Of a DNA stretch of 64,000 nt, positions 58,189 through 64,000 are shown one piece after another (position 1 is the first letter of the stretch; each line of letters opens with the position of its first letter). Made by a program: the position numbers and the translations under genes. This DNA is from Punica granatum (taxonomy: Eukaryota; Streptophyta; Magnoliopsida; Myrtales; Lythraceae). The stretch spans positions 12,648,001 through 12,712,000 of the forward strand of contig NC_045132.1 of NCBI RefSeq assembly GCF_007655135.1. The letters run 5' to 3'. The notes beneath the pieces are model-generated. The model saw nothing but the letters and a program-made list of their open reading frames with translations. It had not been told where the DNA came from and did no database searches.

Positions 58189-61100
58189 AGCGGTATGGAC
58201 CGCGTGACGATACGGGAGAAAATTTTCGAGAATCATATCATAATCCCCCATAATTTTTATAATTTCTATTTTTTAATCGGTCAGACACTTCAACTGGTTT
58301 TCTGAAGATCATATTGGACAGTTGTAACTTGTGTGAACTGTTTTGCTACTTTTTATTGATTTATCTAACTGATTTTTGTTATAAAAAGTGCACTTTCACT
58401 CTAATAATAAAATTTGGCAAAATAAAAATTGATGACTAATCAACAAATTACTTTGTGGTCCTTTCGCAGGCTTTTCTGAAAGCCTTCATAATTTCAAACA
58501 AAACCTGAATAGTGCAAATAAATAAATAATATATTAACTGAGAAAAGGAAATAGACTTTGGTGCATTTGGTTTCAGAGTTAGAAAAACTTTGATTTTGAT
58601 TGTCGAAAAGGACAAATGATTGTGTAGTGTGTTGAGTTAAAGTTAAAGTTAAAATTTTTGGTTTGGGAAATATGTATTTTTGTTGTGCAGTGTGTTAAGT
58701 TAAAGTTAAAGTTAAAATTTTTGTGATTTTAATTGCGAAACCAAACGGATCGTATTTTGTAATTTTATGAATTTATTTAATTGATTTTAGTAACAAGAGA
58801 AGTACATTCTTTTTTTCGATGTTTACCCTAATATGAAAGATGTATTTTTACTCCTCTAGTTAAGACTTGACAATGAAGAACAGGGGCCAATTTAAAAATC
58901 GTATTATTTTCAGGTCCTTTCATGAAATTTTTCTTGGAAGGATTTAAAATCTTAAGGGAACAAAAGATAAGTGTAACTGATTATTTTAGGTGTTTTTGAA
59001 ACTTGTTTGTTGTATGTAATGCGAATTCGAGTATTGTATGTGGAGAAAATTAACCATTTGGAGTGTTTTACCACTAAATGAGCCAATTGACTCAGTTGAA
59101 TTAGTCGGAACTCATTAGATTCCGGATATTATGATAGAAATCTAAAAAAATAGAAAATTATAGGACTTGGAAATAAAACATAGGAAAATTCGAGTGTTGG
59201 GTGGAAAAAAAATACATGATTGAGATAGTTTTATCACTTAATGGATTGATTCAATTCTGATCTAAATTAATCAGAACTCATTGAATTTGTAGATATCAAG
59301 ATAGAAACCCAAAAAACCATTAAAAATGTATATATATATATATATAAAAAAGAATAAAAAGTAATTTATCCCCTCAGCTTTTAAATTATGAGAGCTTTGC
59401 CCCTTGTCCTTTAAAAAATTGGACCGTGACCCTTGACCTCCTTAAAAATAAGCACTTTGCACTATTCGGTGATTTTTCCGGCCAAAATATGATATGAAGC
59501 GTGGCATGTGCATTTTTTCATGCTGAGGCACAAACCATATAGAAAGAAGAAAAAAAATTTTTTTGGGACATTCCTGGCAACCCCAACCTGTGACCCCATC
59601 GAGAGGTCTTGACGACCCCACCGTGCAGCCATACCTCTGCCTCTGACGACCTCCAGCGGCCACTCGTCCCTCTCTCCTTCCCTCTCGGTCTAATGATCCT
59701 ATCCACTGATGCCCGACCCGGGACCATTAATTGCTTCCGCCGTCTCTCCATTCATTCCCGGCGATATTTAATTGGCTCTGCAACTCCCCACCACCCACCG
59801 CAACTCCGCTCCTGACGGTGGGGAAAAGAAAGAGATGATGAACAATTTTCATTTCTTTAAGGGTTTTCTGAATTTTTATTTATTTTCTTTTACGTCATCT
59901 AATTAGAGAGTTGATTTACAATCAACTACCATGGGAGATTGTAGGACCAAAGCATGTGAGAGATTATGTTCTTTGCTGCAGGTTTCAATCTTATTGGGGT
60001 TACTCCTGCCCCTACTGCAATTAACCACATTCTAAGGAATCGTAATTAAGTCCAACACCCAGTTATCCGTGGGGTCGGCTGTCTTGAATTTTCATTTGAC
60101 TTATACGGACTTAAATTCATATCCACTTAGAAACTCAAGCTAATAAGTGGTAATACCCAAACCATATATTAACCATGGATTTTTCTTTTCTTCTCTGATA
60201 TGAGATTTGTATCACTTTTTACTCCTCAACACCCACCTTTACGTACAACGTGTGGTTATTTGTCTATACGTTGTCACGTGTCTTTAGTCATCCGTCCTCA
60301 ATAATTGATATCGAGCCGGACTCTTTTTCTATGCTCGGGTGGTTTGGGGGGGAGGGGGCTAACACGAGATGCTCTTTTGTCTATACTCGAACATACTAGA
60401 TCTGACGTGGTGTGAGTGCATGCACATATGCACGTAGGTGCTCATACATGTAACTCATACTCTGATACCATATTGAATTTCCAATAGGTTTATATAGATT
60501 TAGGCCCATGTCTACTTAAAAGTTCAAACTAAAAAATGATGGTACCCAAACTATATATTAACCTATGAATTTTTTTTCCGATATTGAATTTTTATCCCAT
60601 TTTACTCATCAACATGTTACTCCTATTGGCCCAAATCTTTCGTCTCCGAGTAGTCCAACAAAGAACTCCATTCAGTCGTCTCTTTTTTTGTTAGGGGAGA
60701 AACAGAGCCCGGCCGCCACTCGAGTCCTCGCCTAGCATAAACTGCTGAAGAAAACCGTGAAGAGAACAGTCCTTTGCCTATACATAAATGGGAAGAGCCC
60801 CAGTTCCTTCATTACTGTTGAGCTGTTGCACAGTCTCGAGGAATCGGAAGAGAGTGGCAACCTGCTCCGCCTCCTGGTCTGTGATGGCGAGAGGTGTAGG
60901 TGAGGCCGCAGGATGGTCAGGAGGATAGAGATGTGGCTGCAAATTGGGTCGTTGGAAAGTCACGTAGGGGGTCACCATGGTCTCTTACTTTTTTCTGTGC
61001 CTCTGTTGAATTACCATTTTCCCATGAAAAAATGCACATGCCACGCACATGTCACATTTTGGCCGAAAAAATGACCGAGTAGTGAAAAGTGCTTATTTTC

Positions 61101-61301
61101 AAGGAGGTCAAGGGGTACAGTACAATTTTTTAAAGGACGGAGTAAAGCTATCAAAGCTCTGGGTAAATTGCTTTGTACTCTAAAAAAAATTTAGTAAACA
61201 AAAGACAAGAAAATTATATAAGGTCCACTCCCCCTATTGGAGGAGATATGGACCTGTTATAAATGTTCTATGAATATATTTATGATAATTTTTTTTTGTG
61301 A

Positions 61302-61332
<31 letters not shown>

Positions 61333-63169
61333 ATAATTGAATTATAGATCTTTTTCACGACTTAAGTACTGTTTTTTGTTGGGGGTAACTAATGCTAAGT
61401 TCTCCAGGGTGCATTTATTTGCTTTCCAAATATAGCCATTTTCCTTCCGTCGATAAGAAACAGGAACTTATAAATTAAAGGCAATGGAAAGCATGACATC
61501 CTTTTGGCTAAATGCCAAACATGTCATTAAATAAAGATCAGAACCAACACTAGAAGAGAATGCGTTCATTTTTCCCTAAAATATATCACAAAATCTAGTT
61601 CGGGCAAAATTTTTAACATTTCCATCCACCGAATATTCTTTTTAACATTACTCACATGGATTAAATATAAAAATAATCAATAAAATTCCTAGCATTTATT
61701 AAGTGAATATATAGATTACAATGTGTGGGAAATGTGTGGGAAATTTTATGGTGCAATCACTTTAATATGATTGTGCACCATAATAAGAATAAACTACACT
61801 TATTTTCACCCATAAAACTACTTCAATGATTTGTAATAAATTACTTAAATTTCTAATAAATTACCAATAAATGAAGTAAATTAAAGATTTCAAAGTAAAT
61901 TACACACATTTTAAAGCACTTTACACAAATTTCAAGAATTTTTCCTTGGTTTTTAGTAAAAATACTTGATTTTTACTTAAAATTATCATAATCCATTTGA
62001 TTGTGTGGTTTAATCATTTTTGTTGATTACACCATAGACTCCCACAGTATGTGCCAATATAATTGAGAGGTCATCGTCACCATATTTATTGCAGTTCTAT
62101 TTTTACTCATGCCATGTGTAATGAACACTAGAAATAATTTCTTTTAGCCGCTGAATACTAAAAATAGTTACTTCTATATAATTTAATATTTCAAGTGATG
62201 TTAAGGAGTGGTAAGGATGAATTAGGCCAACAGAGGTTTCTTCTCATATTTCAGAACATGTTAACTCGGTCGAAAATGCAAACGACCGACATAGGAGTGT
62301 AGCGTCTGAAACTCACTAAAAGCACATTGTAATAGGACAAGCCGGTGCTAAAATAGAATTAGTCTCATTCAAAAAACTGAGATAACCGGTGGTCTCATCA
62401 AATAAAAAACACAAATTATCTCAAGTGGCAAATTAAACTGGATATTTTTTGCTTATATGTTCTACCGATCCTATCTTAATTGTTAGCCAAGCGTTAAGTC
62501 TGATTCTTCCATGTTCTTTACAACACAAACAACATTTTTTTTTTGGCCCTAAAACACAAACTAGCAAAATGAAAAGAGAAGGAGACTGACCTGAAGAAGG
62601 TGCTTGACCAGTCCTATAACAGCAAGACCGCAACTACACCCCATCCCCTGGAGATTATATGTGAGAAGATCATGCCGAAGCTTGAACTTGTTCATGATCA
62701 TGGCGGACAGCGAAGGCACGGGACAAAACAGGCTGCAATTCACCACGAGGATTCCTATGTCAGAGACGTCCACGCCTGTCTTTGCAAGCAGCTCCTCGAC
62801 GGCCCCGAACATCACTGCCTGGGCTTCCTTCATGGCCTCCCCCATGCACATGTCAGTAGGCACCCTCAAGAGCCCCTCGGGCAGGTAAGTGCAATCGCCC
62901 AGGCCCGACCTATCCATCGTCTTCTGCATGAAGTCGAGGGTACTCTCCGAGAACAAGCCCGAGGCATGGGCAGTCCTCATGGTTGAGCCCCTGGAGCACA
63001 TCTGCGACCTTGGCGGCCTGTAGCACGCGAAGTCCACCAAATACACACTCCGCATCATAGCTTTTCTCATAGAAAGTACTACGAAGATGATGAACAGGGT
63101 TAGAATGAAGGCAAGATCTTTGACATGTTTTCTTAAGAACTCGACTGGCATTATTTCCTCTAGAGACAT
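55689..63169 (-). CDS. 3-ketoacyl-CoA synthase (KCS) with deleted catalytic-Asn segment
   Basis: Two exons on the minus strand, 63169-62591 and 56444-55689, join in phase 0 to 444 codons plus stop. The start is the ATG at 63169; the frame opens slightly upstream at a non-ATG. KCS enzymes condense acyl-CoA with malonyl-CoA in the ER to elongate very-long-chain fatty acids. Visible are one membrane segment (about 18-34; family members usually have two, so the N-terminus is short), the FAE1-type domain, the catalytic Cys in YNLQGMGCSCG (Cys178), VVSTENIT, the catalytic His in HVCSHVGG (His345), and [20 protein letters not shown] with GSGFKC. Between LQKSLRLS and SSSSIWYEL the family normally has about 15 more residues including HRFGNT with the catalytic Asn; here only Glu-Ala remains. 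The frame is otherwise open, so it is a damaged enzyme or a recent pseudogene. Confidence 0.85.
58149..58187. repeat. (TA)n(CA)n compound microsatellite
   Basis: About thirteen TA units run directly into seven or so CA units inside the KCS intron. Confidence 0.95.
58560..58750 (-). mobile_element. MITE family B, copy 3
   Basis: The left end GTGCATTTGGTTTCAGAGTT is complementary in type to the right end GAAACCAAACGGATCG. The interior has two AAAGTT arrays with TTGTG[T/C]AGTGTGTT[G/A]AGTT, the reverse complement of the arrays at 15784 and 45158. Confidence 0.7.
59351..61183. mobile_element. Mutator-like non-autonomous element with TIRs of about 170 bp
   Basis: Positions 59351-59525 are the imperfect reverse complement of 61010-61183. 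Shared blocks include AAAG[T/C]AATTTA[T/C]CC, TCCTTTAAAAAATTG, CTTGACCTCCTT, AATAAGCACTTT and CATGTGCATTTTTTCATG. The termini AGAATAAAAAGTAATTT and AGAGTACAAAGCAATTT are MULE-like. The interior carries two GC-richer stretches with open frames (59570-59820; 60700-60990) that look like captured gene pieces, plus a nested TRIM. The flanks are A-rich so the target duplication cannot be read. Confidence 0.7.
60085..60614 (-). mobile_element. TRIM retrotransposon, copy 2, nested in the Mutator-like element
   Basis: On the minus strand a terminal repeat starts TGTTGATGAGTAAAATGGG and ends GGAAATTCAATA. It is followed by TGGTATCAGAGTATG (primer site), an interior with CATATG[T/C]GCA[T/G]GCACTCACACCACG shared with copy 1, and a second repeat starting TGTTGAGGAGTAAAAAGTG and ending AAAATTCAAGA. 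The interior match and the repeat ends show common descent with 53077-53581, though both copies have diverged. Confidence 0.8.
61307..61332. repeat. (TA)n microsatellite
   Basis: About thirteen TA units in the KCS intron. Confidence 0.95.
61735..62046. mobile_element. Small MITE (312 bp)
   Basis: The left end TGTGGGAAATTTTATGGTGC and the right end (TGTGGGAGTCTATGGTGTAA on the opposite strand) are inverted repeats. The AT-rich interior repeats TAAATTACTTAAATT-like phrases. Target duplication not resolved. Confidence 0.6.
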
Positions 63170-63263
63170 TCTACACAATGGCTCCCCTCTCTCGCTCTCT
63201 CTATTGCTATGTGTTTCTGAAAGACTTGAGCATTGAAAGTGCTGTGGAGCTTACCGCACAGGT

Positions 63264-63273
63264 CTATTAATAG
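63264..63273 (-). promoter_or_regulatory. Possible TATA box of the KCS gene
   Basis: CTATTAATAG lies about 95 bases upstream of the KCS ATG on the minus strand. Position-based only. Confidence 0.3.
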
Positions 63274-63279
63274 TGAGAC

Positions 63280-64000
63280 AGGTCTTAGGATCATTAATTA
63301 GTATTCACCAGCCATACGACCATATAATCCGACTACCAACCTATAATCTACCTCTGTAGTCATGAGGGTCATCCATTCGAAGATTTTTTTTTTTTTTTGC
63401 TTTTTATAAGAACGTTCAAAGAATACTTGCACTTTGGGTATTTTTTTGTGTGCACCACTTAGCATGTAAAAAAATATGAGCCTCAGCTGTAACCAATATA
63501 AGCTTGAGTCAGGTTACCTCACTAAGGATAATACCATTACAAATAATGAATTTTGTTCTTTAAATTAAAAATTATAATTTAGACAAGTTGATCTACATTA
63601 CTTTATATAATGAAATAATATCTTTAAAAGTAAAATAATTTTACAAAATGTCGAACATATTTGCTTGTATTTTTTAAACTGAAATATCGTTTCATTCGGC
63701 ACCTAATGTGTGGGTTGTGCTCCATTAAGAATCTATTGAAGGCATAATTATTAAATTATACATTATAGTAAAAAATAAAAACAGGTCCATATGAACAAGA
63801 GGGGGAGTATGGTTGATTTCCTTACTCTCACCCACATCCTTCCTTCTTTTTTTAAATTAATTTTTTTATTTTTTATTTAATATAAGTATAATAGTTTTTT
63901 TGGTGCGTACCACTTACCATCTAAAAACTGAACGGATTTGATTAATCTAAATTAGAGCGGTATTGGTTTACCATTGTGAGTTCTCTCCGATTACCAAATT
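63280..64000. other. KCS upstream region, AT-rich
   Basis: Presumably contains the KCS promoter. No motif or gene is called. Confidence 0.4.

Larger units (their letters stand above)
57000..59315 (+). repeat. Three dispersed copies of a repeat of about 80 bp
   Basis: Diverged copies at about 57000-57078, 59068-59145 and 59230-59312 share GTTTTA[C/T]CAC-TTAATGGA, a GATT-GA-TC stretch, TTAGTC-GAAC[T/C]CATTAGA and AT-A-GATA-AAA. They lie within the KCS intron; function unknown. Confidence 0.55.
56445..62590 (-). other. 6.1-kb KCS intron loaded with transposons
   Basis: The donor CAG|GTCAGT (62591/62590) and acceptor ATACAG|GTTCAT (56445/56444) are canonical. The intron holds MITE B copy 3, a long-inverted-repeat element with a TRIM inside, another MITE and several TA/CA microsatellites. 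KCS genes with an intron usually have a short one at about this site, so most of the length is insertion. Confidence 0.8.

Noticed and set aside
62600..62986. 128- and 94-codon plus-strand frames
   Set aside because: Antisense shadows of KCS exon 1.

Overview
This window is nuclear DNA from a flowering plant, very probably a woody eudicot. It has intron-rich genes with GT-AG splice sites, AT-rich intergenic DNA, and dense plant-type mobile elements (Ty1/copia, Ty3/gypsy, TRIM, LINE, hAT, Mutator-like and Helitron). The species cannot be named from the sequence alone.

Three protein-coding genes can be assembled. (1) 18822-23316 (+) is an 11-exon F-box/LRR gene matching FBL17; its exons join to exactly 601 codons plus stop. 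(2) 37591-42434 (+) is a 6-exon bHLH transcription factor matching UNE12 and its close relatives (305 codons plus stop). (3) 55689-63169 (-) is a 2-exon 3-ketoacyl-CoA synthase (444 codons plus stop). It has a 6.1-kb intron full of transposons and an in-frame gap that removes the segment carrying the catalytic Asn. Between the first two genes lies a frameshifted pseudogene of an egg-cell-secreted EC1/prolamin-like protein (25280-25682).

Layout. 1-2.4 kb: remains of a MuDR-type element (PB1-like N-terminus plus subterminal repeats). 3.0-5.2 kb: a MITE next to a long-inverted-repeat element. 5.4-12.8 kb: repeat-rich DNA that looks like a large Ty3/Tat-type LTR, with a complete 808-bp solo LTR inserted in it. 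15.8-18.3 kb: MITEs and a hAT element with an 8-bp target duplication. 18.8-23.3 kb: FBL17. 24.4-25.7 kb: a hAT element, then the EC1 pseudogene. 25.8-30.4 kb: a decayed copia element. 31.3-34.2 kb: a non-autonomous Ty3 element complete in structure. 34.2-36.9 kb: Helitron ends and MITEs, including a perfect-looking 422-bp tandem duplication. 37.3-42.4 kb: the bHLH gene. 43.6 kb: a 34-base poly-C run. 46.3-47.9 kb: a LINE RNase H domain split by a copia-derived composite insertion. 49.6-51.1 kb: a hAT element that has captured an exon of ribosomal protein eL39. 53.1-53.6 kb: a TRIM. 54.2-55.1 kb: a Helitron. 55.7-63.2 kb: the KCS gene, whose intron holds a Mutator-like element with a second TRIM inside it.

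There is no operon-like logic here. The genes are independently transcribed single-copy plant genes. FBL17, EC1 and UNE12 all have reported links to gametophyte function or fertilisation in Arabidopsis; their proximity here may well be chance. The most distinctive findings are the captured eL39 exon, the KCS active-site deletion, and the composite copia-fragment element with 41-bp inverted ends and a CCAAG target duplication.
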